Shown here: in pieces, positions 16,333-26,877 of the stretch | Layout of the letters: each line of letters begins with the position of its first letter | How positions within the stretch are numbered: position 1 is the first letter of the stretch | Assembly (NCBI GenBank): GCA_964420325.1 | Contig: CAYQSU010000048.1 | Location: 1-26,877 of the forward strand | Length of the DNA stretch: 26,877 bases | Direction of reading: 5' to 3' | Origin: CAYQSU01 sp964420325 | Lineage (GTDB): Bacteria; Pseudomonadota; Alphaproteobacteria; Rhodospirillales; Defluviicoccaceae | Notes under the pieces: model-generated | What the model was told of the DNA's origin: nothing | Seen by the model: only the letters and a program-made list of their open reading frames with translations | The model's database searches: none | Translations under genes and position numbers: made by a program

Positions 16333-16686
16333 CGGTCAGGTGGTCCGATCCCGAACGCCGAGCCGCCTCGTCGCCCGCCACCGAACCGCTCCGTCGTCGA
16401 TTGCCAGCATCAGAACCGTCCTCCAGACGAGTGGCCGCCGTCGGTTCCCCGAGACATCCCGTCCGATTCGGTGAAACGCTTCCTTAAGGATCAATGTTAG
16501 CGATCTTCCTCAACTGGGGCAATGATCGCACGGCCGTCGGTATGCCTTCGCCCCGACGCGAGATCACGACTTCGCCGCGAAAGACCCACTCCCCAAATTG
16601 ACCCAATTGGGTCTAACATAGGTCGCTCAGACCCGACGAGGGAAGCACGAACGACATCACGGTTCAAAGCAACGGAGGTACTGTCA
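16333..16686. other. 354-bp divergent intergenic region between the c-di-GMP regulator and rpfF
   Basis: No open frame with coding character. It is less GC-rich than its surroundings and must hold promoters for both divergent genes. It contains the palindrome at 16600-16613 and, for rpfF, an excellent Shine-Dalgarno GGAGG at 16674-16678, 8 nt before the ATG. TAACAT at 16614-16619 is a possible -10 without a clear -35. Confidence 0.7.
16600..16613. promoter_or_regulatory. Perfect 14-bp palindrome GACCCAATTGGGTC upstream of rpfF
   Basis: The sequence is fully self-complementary with no spacer, lies 73 bp before the rpfF ATG, and directly abuts a possible -10 (TAACAT). Such placement would suit a dimeric repressor or a MerR-like regulator. 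The binding protein is unknown. It is embedded in CCCCAAA-N7-AATTGGG, a pattern that recurs at 21854-21873. Confidence 0.55.
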
Positions 16687-17739
16687 ATGCACATGCAGAC
16701 AATTGCGGCTTCGCGCTCTCATTTCGGCGTCCGCGGCGAGGCGTTGGACGAGCGCCTGACCGCGCCGCTCTCTCTCGCTAAGGAGCCGGTCGCCAGATCC
16801 CGAGGGAGCGTGCGAAGCGACCGCCCGAGCCCCGCGCCCGCCAACTGGGCAGCCCACGCGCGGCATCTCAACGAACTCGACCTCGTCCATGACGACAGAC
16901 GCCGGACCCTCTGGCAATGGATGACGCCGACGCGGCGGCCTAGCTTCACGCCCGAGCTCATCGGTGAGATCACCTCGGTCCTCGATCTGACCGAGACCGC
17001 CTGGGCCGAGAAAGGGGAGGGCGACGGGCCGCCCGTGTCGTTTCTCGTCCTTGGCTCGCGGCTGCCCGGCGTGTTCAACCTTGGCGGCGACCTGCCACTG
17101 TTCCTCGACCTGATCGAGAGGGGCGATCGCGAGACGCTGCGCAAGTACGCGTGCGCGTGTGTCCGCGGTCAACACCGCTGGACCAACAACCTGCATCTCC
17201 CGCTCTGCACGATCGCGCTGGTCCAGGGGGACGCCCTCGGCGGGGCGTTCGAGGTGGCCATGGCCCACAGTGTTCTGGTCGCCGAGCGGCGGGCGCGGTT
17301 CGGCCTTCCCGAGGTCCTGTTCAACCTGTTTCCCGGCATGGGCGCCTACAGCTTCCTCGCGCGCCGTCTCGACGCGGCGCGGGCGGAACGCATGATCCTG
17401 AGCGGTCGCGTCTACACCGCCGAGGAGATGCACGAGATGGGCATCGTCGACGTGCTCGCCGATGACGGCCGGGGCATCGAGGCCGTCGAGGAGTTCATCG
17501 ACGGCTACGAGCGCAGCCGGCGGACCCGCGAGGCGGTGGCCCGCGTGCGCGACATCGTCCGCCCGGTGACCCTTGCGGAGCTGCTGCGGGTCACCGACAT
17601 CTGGGTCGATACGGCGATGGACCTCGGCGCCGCCGACCTGCGCAAGATGAGGCATCTCGCCAAGGCTCAGGATCGCATGTGGTCGAAGGTCGCCGGCCAC
17701 GGTCGCGGGCGCCAGGAGGCACAGAGACAAGCCGTGTAG
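16687..17739 (+). CDS. rpfF: RpfF-type crotonase: DSF (cis-2-enoic fatty acid) signal synthase
   Basis: 350 residues, crotonase fold. The match to Xanthomonas RpfF is much closer than to ordinary enoyl-CoA hydratases. It has GVFNLGGDLPLFLDLI, then ALVQGDALGGAFEVA with E189, then GLPEVLFNLFPGMGAYSFL with E209, and the C-terminal RVTDIWVDTAMDLG. E189 and E209 are 20 residues apart, exactly as the catalytic Glu141 and Glu161 of Xanthomonas RpfF. RpfF acts on acyl-ACP as dehydratase and thioesterase to release the diffusible signal. Relative to the 289-residue Xanthomonas enzyme there are about 55-60 extra N-terminal residues, Arg/Ser/Pro-rich. The ATG at 16687 is strongly supported by GGAGG 8 nt upstream; an ATG two codons later is possible. 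It is followed by an alpha/beta hydrolase gene 294 bp away and faces the rpfC-like gene. Confidence 0.9.
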   Translation: MHMQTIAASRSHFGVRGEALDERLTAPLSLAKEPVARSRGSVRSDRPSPAPANWAAHARHLNELDLVHDDRRRTLWQWMTPTRRPSFTPELIGEITSVLDLTETAWAEKGEGDGPPVSFLVLGSRLPGVFNLGGDLPLFLDLIERGDRETLRKYACACVRGQHRWTNNLHLPLCTIALVQGDALGGAFEVAMAHSVLVAERRARFGLPEVLFNLFPGMGAYSFLARRLDAARAERMILSGRVYTAEEMHEMGIVDVLADDGRGIEAVEEFIDGYERSRRTREAVARVRDIVRPVTLAELLRVTDIWVDTAMDLGAADLRKMRHLAKAQDRMWSKVAGHGRGRQEAQRQAV

Positions 17740-18033
17740 CTCGTCCGCCTCAGGGATCATCGGCGCGGCTCTGGACCCTCGCGCCCCGTTCCGGCCCCGG
17801 TCCGGCGTGGAGCCGTCGATCCGGGCGTGAGAGCGCGCGAACGGAGCGCGGCGCTTCGTTCGTCGTCCGCTGTGGTGCCGGCAGACCTCCGCCGGAGACG
17901 GGTCTGCCCGCGCGGCCGCGAGGAGACGTGTCGGCCCCTGCCGGGACGTGCTAGAGCTTGTCCTCGGCAAGCCGTCGGCGAGCTCTGCCGGCGCGCCGCC
18001 TCGAGATGTCGCCCGCAGCACAGGGAGTCTTCC
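17740..18033 (+). other. 294-bp spacer between rpfF and the hydrolase gene, with hairpin
   Basis: No convincing gene. GCAGACC (17881-17887) pairs with GGTCTGC (17901-17907), and inside it CTCC pairs with GGAG, giving a nested stem of 11 pairs. There is no T tract, so it is not a standard terminator; it may be a leader structure for the hydrolase mRNA or chance in GC-rich DNA. A separate promoter for the hydrolase is possible. Confidence 0.4.
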
Positions 18034-19002
18034 ATGGCCGTCGACGAGGAGATCGTCCGCCTGATCGAGGAAGCGGCAGCCATCGAGACCGGCGATACCG
18101 CGGAGCCGACGCACGAGCGGAGCTTCGCGCGGCTTTGCGCCGCCGACCGGTCGGGGGAGCCGGAGGTGGCGTTCCTCCGGGTGCGTGACGGCCTCGACCT
18201 CGCCTATCGCCACTATCGGTCCGATGCGCCCGTGGCGGCGCTCATGGTCCATGGCGCTGCCGGCCACGGCGGCCATCTGCATCTCCTGGCCGAGGCGCTG
18301 TCGCGCCGCGGCCTGGCCGAGGTCTACCTCCCCGACATGCGCGGCCATGGCCTCTCCGGACGGAGACGCGGCAACATGGTCACTTACGCCGAGCAGATGC
18401 GGGACGATCTGGTCGACCTGATCGGCCTCGTCGACAGCCGGTCGCCGCAGGCGACCGTCGTCGTCGGCGGGCATTCGGCGGGGGGCGGCCTGGTTCTGCG
18501 GCTGGCATCGAGCCCGGTGGCGACGCGCATCGCCGCCTATCTCCTGCTGGCGCCGTTCCTCGGCGCCCAGTCTCCGACCACCCGACCCGGCCTCGGCGGC
18601 TGGATCCGGCCGATGCCGCGCCGGGTGCGGGCGCTCGCGGAACTCAACCGCCGCGGCGTCACCTGGCTGAACGAGCTGCCGGCGATGGAGTTCAACCAGC
18701 CGCTGTCGACGCTCGACGGTCGCGAATGCCTGTCCTGGTCGTTCAACACCATGCTGGCCTTCGGACCGGCCAACTGGAAGCGCGACCTGGCAGCGATCGG
18801 CGACGACCGGCCCGTCCTCGTCGTCGCCGGAGACGGCGACGAGTGCTTCAGGCCGGACGCCTATGCCGCCGCGCTGGCCGAGGCGGCGCCGCGCGCCGAG
18901 GTGCGCATTCTGGAGGGCGTGGGCCATTGGGATCTTCTCGTGGAGCCGCGGGTCACGGAGGCGGCCGCAAGCTGGCTCGGAGGTCTCTCGCATGCCGGCT
19001 GA
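18034..19002 (+). CDS. Alpha/beta hydrolase (monoacylglycerol-lipase/Hydrolase_4 type)
   Basis: 322 residues. The alpha/beta hydrolase fold starts at about residue 65 with LMVHGAAGHGGH (oxyanion region). The nucleophile elbow is GGHSAGGG with S148, the acid is D269 (VVAGDGDE) and the base is H298 (GVGHWDLL). The PDMRGHGLSGRRRG stretch is typical of monoacylglycerol-lipase-like enzymes. A cap region lies between about 185 and 250. The ATG at 18034 has GGGAG seven bases upstream, and the frame before it lacks coding character. There is no signal peptide, so it is cytosolic. Position between rpfF and the rpfC-like gene suggests a link to the fatty-acid signal: supplying acyl groups, releasing or degrading it. 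This is inference only; xanthomonads use the acyl-CoA ligase RpfB for turnover, and none is seen here. Confidence 0.87.
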   Translation: MAVDEEIVRLIEEAAAIETGDTAEPTHERSFARLCAADRSGEPEVAFLRVRDGLDLAYRHYRSDAPVAALMVHGAAGHGGHLHLLAEALSRRGLAEVYLPDMRGHGLSGRRRGNMVTYAEQMRDDLVDLIGLVDSRSPQATVVVGGHSAGGGLVLRLASSPVATRIAAYLLLAPFLGAQSPTTRPGLGGWIRPMPRRVRALAELNRRGVTWLNELPAMEFNQPLSTLDGRECLSWSFNTMLAFGPANWKRDLAAIGDDRPVLVVAGDGDECFRPDAYAAALAEAAPRAEVRILEGVGHWDLLVEPRVTEAAASWLGGLSHAG

Positions 19003-19015
19003 TGCGCGTCCCCTC

Positions 19016-21571
<2,556 letters not shown>

Positions 21572-21653
21572 GCCTGAGCACCCTTCGTCCAACGTTGTCC
21601 CGAGGCGGACCGGACCGCGGTCGCATCCGCGGATTCCGTAACACGGCTGTCGC

Positions 21654-21659
21654 ATTCTA
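21654..21659 (-). promoter_or_regulatory. Candidate -10 (TAGAAT) of the rpfC-like gene
   Basis: On the minus strand TAGAAT matches the TATAAT consensus at five of six bases, about 83 bp before the ATG. No -35 match lies 16-18 bp upstream, as expected for an activator-dependent promoter. The palindrome at 21693-21708 is centred about 53 bp before the implied start site. Confidence 0.4.
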
Positions 21660-21692
21660 CCCAGCTTACCCCAAACGAGGCTATACCTAGTC

Positions 21693-21708
21693 TGTGACCT
21701 GGGTCACA
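21693..21708. promoter_or_regulatory. CRP/Clp-type binding site TGTGA-N6-TCACA
   Basis: TGTGACCTGGGTCACA is a perfect match to the TGTGA-N6-TCACA consensus shared by E. coli CRP and the Xanthomonas c-di-GMP-responsive homologue Clp. Inner bases extend the symmetry to GTGACC/GGTCAC. It lies 122 bp upstream of the rpfC-like ATG, and the nearest plus-strand protein gene is over 600 bp away, so the rpfC-like gene is the likely target. Confidence 0.65.
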
Positions 21709-21853
21709 CTTCCTTCGCTCGCGCCGGGTCAGCATCTTGCGCTGCAGCACAATCGACCTCGCGGGCGGTATGGGCCGCTGGCCGACGGCCTCTCCCCTTT
21801 GCGCCTTCGCGGAAGTTCGGATCACCGCTCGCCTCTCGAGGTGGCACCGCCAA

Positions 21854-21873
21854 CCCCAAACTCTGAATTGGGG
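21854..21873. promoter_or_regulatory. Inverted repeat CCCCAA-N8-TTGGGG
   Basis: A 6-bp perfect inverted repeat with an 8-nt centre. The pattern CCCCAAA...AATTGGG resembles 16591-16612 upstream of rpfF. It is of unknown function and could be a shared operator or chance. Confidence 0.35.
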
Positions 21874-22011
21874 ATGACCGACGCACTTCCCCAGGAATAC
21901 CCCGTTTGTGGCAAATCTTTGGTCTCTGCGGGGGCGGTGCCGGGGCCGGGGCGTTCCCGCCGCTCCCGCGTGGACGGGGTCAGGGTGTGCGGGCCCCGAC
22001 CCCGCCGGCGA

Positions 22012-22086
22012 TGGCTCCGGAGGAGGGATTCGAACCCCCGACCAATCGGTTAACAGCCGACCGCTCTACCACTGAGCTACTCCGGA
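22012..22086 (-). tRNA. tRNA-Asn (GTT)
   Basis: Minus-strand cloverleaf of 75 nt including encoded CCA. Acceptor TCCGGAG pairs with CTCCGGA, discriminator G. D arm AGCTC/GAGC, anticodon loop CTGTTAACC with GTT, and T arm GGGGGTTCGAATCCCTC. It lies 7 nt downstream of tRNA-Cys, probably co-transcribed. Confidence 0.96.
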
Positions 22087-22093
22087 TCAGGCT

Positions 22094-22167
22094 TGGAGGC
22101 GCGGACCGGATTCGAACCGGTGTGCACGGCTTTGCAGGCCGCTGCGTAGCCACTCCGCCACCGCGCC
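22094..22167 (-). tRNA. tRNA-Cys (GCA)
   Basis: Minus-strand cloverleaf of 74 nt including encoded CCA. Acceptor GGCGCGG pairs with CCGCGCC, discriminator T. The anticodon loop is CCTGCAAAG with GCA and the T arm is ACCGGTTCGAATCCGGT. It precedes tRNA-Asn by 7 nt in the same transcript. Confidence 0.96.
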
Positions 22168-22350
22168 CACGGCCCGGCCGGGCCCTTCGGCTTCGCGCCA
22201 AGGTCGCGCCGGGGCCAAGACCTTAGACCGTCGGCGGTATCCCGGTCAAGGCGTCGCCGCGGCCGCGCGCCCGGCGCGGAACGATTGTGCGACGGCGCCG
22301 GCGCGGCTATACAGCGGCGTCGCTGGCCGCTTGCCGCCGAGGGAGACGTC

Positions 22351-23004
22351 ATGGATTTCGCCGCCGCGCGCCGATCGATGGTCGAGAACCAGCTTCGCAC
22401 CAACCGCGTCACCGACCCCCTGATCATCGCCGCCATGGACGACCTGCCCCGCGAGATGTTCGTGCCGCCGGCGGCCAAGGGCGTCGCCTATGTCGACGAG
22501 GACCTGCCCCTGGGACGCGGCCGATACCTGATGGAGCCGCTGGTTCTTGCCCGCCTCCTGCAGACGGCGGAGATCGGGCCCGAGGACGTCGCGCTCCTGA
22601 TCGGCAGCGACGCGGGGTATGCCGCCGCCGTGCTGGCGCGGCTGGCGAGCACCGGCGTCGCTGTGGAGAGCGATGCGGAACTGGCGGCTCGCACGGCGGA
22701 GGCGCTGACGGCGCTGGGCCTGGACACCGTCGCCGTCGTCAACGGTCCGCTCGCCCTGGGCTATGCCCGAGGCGCTCCCTATGACGTCATCGTCTTCGGC
22801 GGGGCGATCGCCGAGGTGCCGCAGGCGGTCGCCGATCAGCTCGCCGAGGGCGGCCGCATGGTCGCCGTCGTCACCGGCCGAGGCGGGGTGGGGAAGGGGA
22901 CACTGTTCCGGCGCGTCCACGGCGCGCTCTCCCAGCGCCAAGTGTTCGATGCGGCGACGCCGATCCTGCCCGGCTTCGAGGCGAGGCCGAGATTCGTGTT
23001 CTAG
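22351..23004 (+). CDS. Protein-L-isoaspartate O-methyltransferase-like protein
   Basis: 217 residues of the PCMT family, as found upstream of tolC in many alphaproteobacteria. The N-terminal region (MVENQLRTNRVTDPLIIAAM, then VPREMF-like LPREMFVPP) and substrate loop (YVDEDLPLGRGRYLMEP) fit the family. SAM motif I is altered: ALLIGSDAGYAAAVLA instead of the usual E-I-G-T-G-S-G-Y. The D-G loop is NGPLALG. True isoaspartyl repair activity is therefore doubtful and a different role, perhaps linked to the neighbouring export gene, is possible. The ATG at 22351 has GAGGGAG upstream. Confidence 0.85.
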   Translation: MDFAAARRSMVENQLRTNRVTDPLIIAAMDDLPREMFVPPAAKGVAYVDEDLPLGRGRYLMEPLVLARLLQTAEIGPEDVALLIGSDAGYAAAVLARLASTGVAVESDAELAARTAEALTALGLDTVAVVNGPLALGYARGAPYDVIVFGGAIAEVPQAVADQLAEGGRMVAVVTGRGGVGKGTLFRRVHGALSQRQVFDAATPILPGFEARPRFVF

Positions 23005-23028
23005 ATGCCGGCCTCTGCAACCTCTGGT

Positions 23029-23048
23029 ATGTTGCAACAACGCAACAT
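23029..23048. promoter_or_regulatory. Operator-like inverted repeat ATGTTGC-N6-GCAACAT upstream of tolC
   Basis: Perfect 7-bp arms with a 6-nt AACAAC centre, 20 bp in all, lying 125 bp before the tolC ATG and 24 bp after the pcm-like stop. Size and symmetry suit a MarR- or TetR-type dimeric repressor of an export gene. No regulator gene is adjacent. Confidence 0.5.
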
Positions 23049-23173
23049 CCGGATGAAAAGTTGTAATCAAGGCTTGACCGCCCGCCGCGGATCTGGTCCT
23101 GTGCGGGGTTGCAGACGAAATCGGCAGCGCCGATCCCGGTGCGCTGCCTCGTGCATCCGGTAGGGGAAGCCTC

Positions 23174-24565
23174 ATGATCCTGCGTCTCGCCGTTGCTTCG
23201 GGTGTGCTGCTCGGCGTGGCGGTCGCAGCCGGACCGACGGACGCCCAGTCCCTGGAAGAAGCGCTGATCGCCGCCTATTTGCGCAACCCCCAGCTCGAGG
23301 CGCAGCGCGCCCGGTTGCGGCAGACCGACGAACAGGTGCCGCAGGCGCTCTCCGGCTGGCGGCCCAATGCCGAGCTGTTCGGCAGTCTCGGCGGGGTGCG
23401 GCGGAACCTGGACAGGCTCGACGACCAGAGCCTGTTCCAGCGAGAGATCGGCGGGCGCATCGTCCAACCCGTGTTCCGCGGCGGCCAGACGGTGGCCGCG
23501 ACCCGGCGGGCGGAGAACGCGGTGCGGGCGGACCGGGCAGAGCTGATCGCCGTCGAGCAAGCCGTGCTCCGCGACGGCACGATCGCCTACGTCAACGTGC
23601 TCGCCGCGCAGGCGGTGCTCGAGTTCGAGATCCAGAACGAACAGCGGCTCGCCCGCTTCCTGCAGGCGACACGGGACCGCTTCGAGGTCGGCGAGGTGAC
23701 GCGGACCGACCTGTTTCAGGCCGAGGCTCGCCTCGCCCGGGCGACCGCCGACCGGGTGCGGGCGGAAGGCGATCTCGAGAGCGCCCGCGGCCAATACCGC
23801 AACGTCATCGGCGAAAGCCCCGGCCTCCTGGAATTCCCCAAGGTTCCCGAGAACCTGCCGGGCGACCTCGACGCCGCGACGGCGCTGGCGTCCGACAACA
23901 ATCCAACCGTGATCCAGGCGGAATACGCCGAACGTTCCGCGCGCGACGGGGTCGATCAGACCCGCGGCGAGCTGTTGCCGCAGGTCAGCGTCATCGGCGA
24001 GGCCTCGCACGGCGAGGACATCTTTAGCAAGGACACCAGCGGGCAGGAGTATCGTGCGACCCTGGACGTGACCATCCCCTTGTATCAGGCCGGCCTTGTC
24101 TATTCGCGGCTGCGCGAAGCGAAGCAGGGCGTGACCGAGGCGCTGCGCCGGGTCGACGACGCCAGGCGCGAGGCGGTGCGGGCGGCGACGACGGCCTGGA
24201 GCCAGTTCGAGGCGGCGAAGGCGCGGGTCAAGGCCTTCACCACCGAGGTGAGCGCCAACGAGGTTGCGGTCGAAGGTGCCGAACGCGAACAGGCGGTGGG
24301 CACGCGGACGGTGCTCGATGTCCTCGACACCCAGCAGGACCTGATCGATTCACAGCGCAACCTGGTGGTGGCGCGGCGGGACGAGATCCGCTTCGCCGCC
24401 GAGCTCAAGGAGGCGATGGGGCAGCTCACGGCGCGCCAACTGGGCCTTGCGGTCGGCTACTATGATCCTGCCCTGCACTACGACGAGGTGCGGGGCAGAT
24501 GGTTCGGCGGCTCGAGCTGCGGCGACATCAACGACCCGGCGTGCGCCGCGGCGCCGGCCCGCTGA
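23174..24565 (+). CDS. tolC: TolC-family outer-membrane channel
   Basis: 463 residues, normal for TolC. Signal peptide MILRLAVASGVLLGVAVAAG with likely cleavage after TDAQS. Two outer-membrane efflux repeats follow (about 28-225 and 240-430), each with long helices rich in Ala/Glu/Arg. Typical patterns include SLEEALIAAYLRNPQLEA at the mature N-terminus and a TRTVLDVLDTQQDLIDSQRNLV stretch with its first half in the second repeat. It forms a trimeric duct serving type I secretion or drug efflux; the inner-membrane partner is not in the window. The ATG at 23174 is preceded by GGGGAAG. The 169-bp leader holds an operator-like inverted repeat, so it may be regulated separately from the pcm-like gene. 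Confidence 0.93.
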   Translation: MILRLAVASGVLLGVAVAAGPTDAQSLEEALIAAYLRNPQLEAQRARLRQTDEQVPQALSGWRPNAELFGSLGGVRRNLDRLDDQSLFQREIGGRIVQPVFRGGQTVAATRRAENAVRADRAELIAVEQAVLRDGTIAYVNVLAAQAVLEFEIQNEQRLARFLQATRDRFEVGEVTRTDLFQAEARLARATADRVRAEGDLESARGQYRNVIGESPGLLEFPKVPENLPGDLDAATALASDNNPTVIQAEYAERSARDGVDQTRGELLPQVSVIGEASHGEDIFSKDTSGQEYRATLDVTIPLYQAGLVYSRLREAKQGVTEALRRVDDARREAVRAATTAWSQFEAAKARVKAFTTEVSANEVAVEGAEREQAVGTRTVLDVLDTQQDLIDSQRNLVVARRDEIRFAAELKEAMGQLTARQLGLAVGYYDPALHYDEVRGRWFGGSSCGDINDPACAAAPAR

Positions 24566-24680
24566 CGGCCCGGCCGTGGCCGTGACCGAAAGAGTCCGTT
24601 TTGTTTAGCGTTGCGCCCGGCACTCGGCTAATCTCGTCGCTCGTCGTGCGAGGCCGACCCTGCCCGTGAGCGCGGAAGCC

Positions 24681-25283
24681 ATGGCCCAGGAGAAGAAGAC
24701 AAGCGAGGCTCCCCAGGAACCGTCGATGGAGGACATCCTCGCCTCCATCCGCCGCATTCTCTCCGAGGAGGGCGAGGACAAAGCCCAGGCGCCGGCGGCC
24801 GCCGGAGAGGAGGCGTCGGATCCGCAGCCGGCGGAGCTGGAGGAGGTTGCGATCGACGAAGGGCCGGCGTCGACCCCTGTCGACGACGAGGCCTGGGAGG
24901 CGCTCCCCGCCGACGATGCATCTCCCGCGACCGCGCGCGAACCCGACCCCGACATCGAGCTCGCCGACCGGCCACGGCCGGCCGGCGGCTGGGCCGCCGA
25001 CAACGTTCTCGAGCTGACCCCCGCCATGCGCGTCGGCCCGGTGCTGTCGGCGCCGACGGCGGCGGCGTCGACGGACGTGCTGTCGCAGCTCGCCAAGGCG
25101 ATCCTCGACCGCCGGGACATCGCGGTCGGCTCCCGCGACCTGACGCTCGAGGGCATGGTGCGGGAGATGATGCGCCCGCTGCTCAAGGAATGGCTCGACC
25201 GCAACCTGCCCTACCTCATCGAGCGCCTGGTGAAGCGGGAGATCGACGGCATGATCAACCGCGCCGAACGGCTCGAGGATTGA
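24681..25283 (+). CDS. popZ: PopZ-family polar organizing protein (DUF2497)
   Basis: 200 residues. The conserved N-terminal helix is PSMEDILASIRRIL (about residues 14-27), the client-binding part of PopZ. The middle (about 30-140) is acidic and Pro/Ala-rich, as expected for the disordered spacer. The C-terminal helices (about 150-200: LTLEGMVREMMRPLLKEWLD, then LPYLIERLVKREI) form the oligomerisation region. In Caulobacter PopZ builds polar condensates that tether the ParB-origin complex and recruit kinases. ATG 24681 is chosen, with GGAAG upstream; an in-frame GTG at 24666 would add five residues. It lies between tolC and valS, a common alphaproteobacterial order. Confidence 0.9.
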   Translation: MAQEKKTSEAPQEPSMEDILASIRRILSEEGEDKAQAPAAAGEEASDPQPAELEEVAIDEGPASTPVDDEAWEALPADDASPATAREPDPDIELADRPRPAGGWAADNVLELTPAMRVGPVLSAPTAAASTDVLSQLAKAILDRRDIAVGSRDLTLEGMVREMMRPLLKEWLDRNLPYLIERLVKREIDGMINRAERLED

Positions 25284-25374
25284 CGGCGCCGTCCGCCAGC
25301 GGCTAACAGGTCCGGGCGACCTGGCCGGCCGCAGCCGATCGGTCCGCCCCGTCCCCGGAGATCCAGTCACGGCG

Positions 25375-26877
<1,503 letters not shown>

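Larger units (their letters stand above)
21572..22011. other. 440-bp intergenic region between the rpfC-like gene and tRNA-Asn
   Basis: No gene with coding character on either strand. It holds a CRP/Clp-type palindrome (21693-21708), a candidate -10 for rpfC (21654-21659), an inverted repeat CCCCAA-N8-TTGGGG (21854-21873), and a 7-bp inverted repeat CGGGGTC/GACCCCG (21975-21981 and 21998-22004) just after the tRNA-Asn end. The last could help end the tRNA transcript but lacks a T tract. Confidence 0.65.

Noticed and set aside
14092..16500. An 802-codon plus-strand frame opposite the REC-PAS-PAS-GGDEF-EAL gene.
   Set aside because: Antisense shadow; all domain motifs are on the minus strand.
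16687..17739. Plain enoyl-CoA hydratase of fatty-acid oxidation.
   Set aside because: The VFNLGGDL, NLFPGMGAYSFL and IWVDTAMDLG stretches are RpfF-specific, and an RpfC-like kinase is adjacent.
17881..17907. Nested hairpin as a riboswitch or terminator.
   Set aside because: No T tract, no known aptamer pattern, and such stems are frequent by chance in very GC-rich DNA; kept only as a note.
24565..24606. Terminator after tolC (ACGGCC/GGCCGT stem, then TTTTGTTT).
   Set aside because: The stem is only 6 bp and the T-rich part lies about 15 nt beyond it, too far for a standard terminator.

Overview
The window looks like a draft-scaffold piece of a high-GC alphaproteobacterial chromosome, probably Rhodospirillales-like. 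The evidence is the block pcm-like / tolC / popZ (DUF2497) / valS, a DUF1289 protein, a PatZ-type acetyltransferase, tRNA genes with encoded CCA, and strong G/C bias at third codon positions. No plasmid, phage, insertion sequence or CRISPR signal is visible. A run of exactly 100 N (1738-1837) marks a gap of unknown true size, and a gene is cut on each side of it.

Left part (1-8093): a partial MscS-type channel, the gap, and the tail of a Uma2-family nuclease-like gene. Then comes an envelope block. A minus-strand operon holds a FemAB-like GNAT transferase, a class I methyltransferase and a DegS-like single-PDZ serine protease, coupled by 1-nt spacing and an ATGA overlap. Divergent from it is an LPG-synthase-type flippase. 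A polysaccharide deacetylase (minus) and a membrane-associated GT2 glycosyltransferase (plus) follow. Together these suggest making, flipping and trimming of a surface glycolipid or polysaccharide.

Middle part (8073-13560): a 901-residue Pat/PatZ-like acetyltransferase whose CoA-ligase half appears catalytically dead, a four-cysteine DUF1289 protein, a DUF2934 protein with a histone-H1-like Ala/Pro/Lys tail, a Nudix hydrolase, a 74-residue conserved-looking small protein, and a membrane-anchored coiled-coil protein.

The highlight (13723-21708) is a complete-looking DSF (cis-2-enoic fatty acid) quorum-sensing locus. It contains an RpfF-type crotonase signal synthase with both catalytic glutamates, and an RpfC-type hybrid sensor kinase (membrane input, HisKA, HATPase, degenerate REC, REC, HPt) that keeps an R-x-DSE-x-x-Q sensor stretch. 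Between them lies an alpha/beta hydrolase. Divergent from rpfF is a REC-PAS-PAS-GGDEF-EAL response regulator, in place of the HD-GYP regulator RpfG known from Xanthomonas. A perfect CRP/Clp-type TGTGA-N6-TCACA site lies upstream of the rpfC-like gene, and a perfect 14-bp palindrome lies upstream of rpfF. I infer a circuit in which fatty-acid signal, phosphorelay and c-di-GMP turnover are wired differently from the classical systems.

Right part (22012-26877): a tRNA-Cys/tRNA-Asn pair on the minus strand, then pcm-like, tolC with a candidate operator upstream, popZ, and the first 501 codons of valS, cut by the window end.
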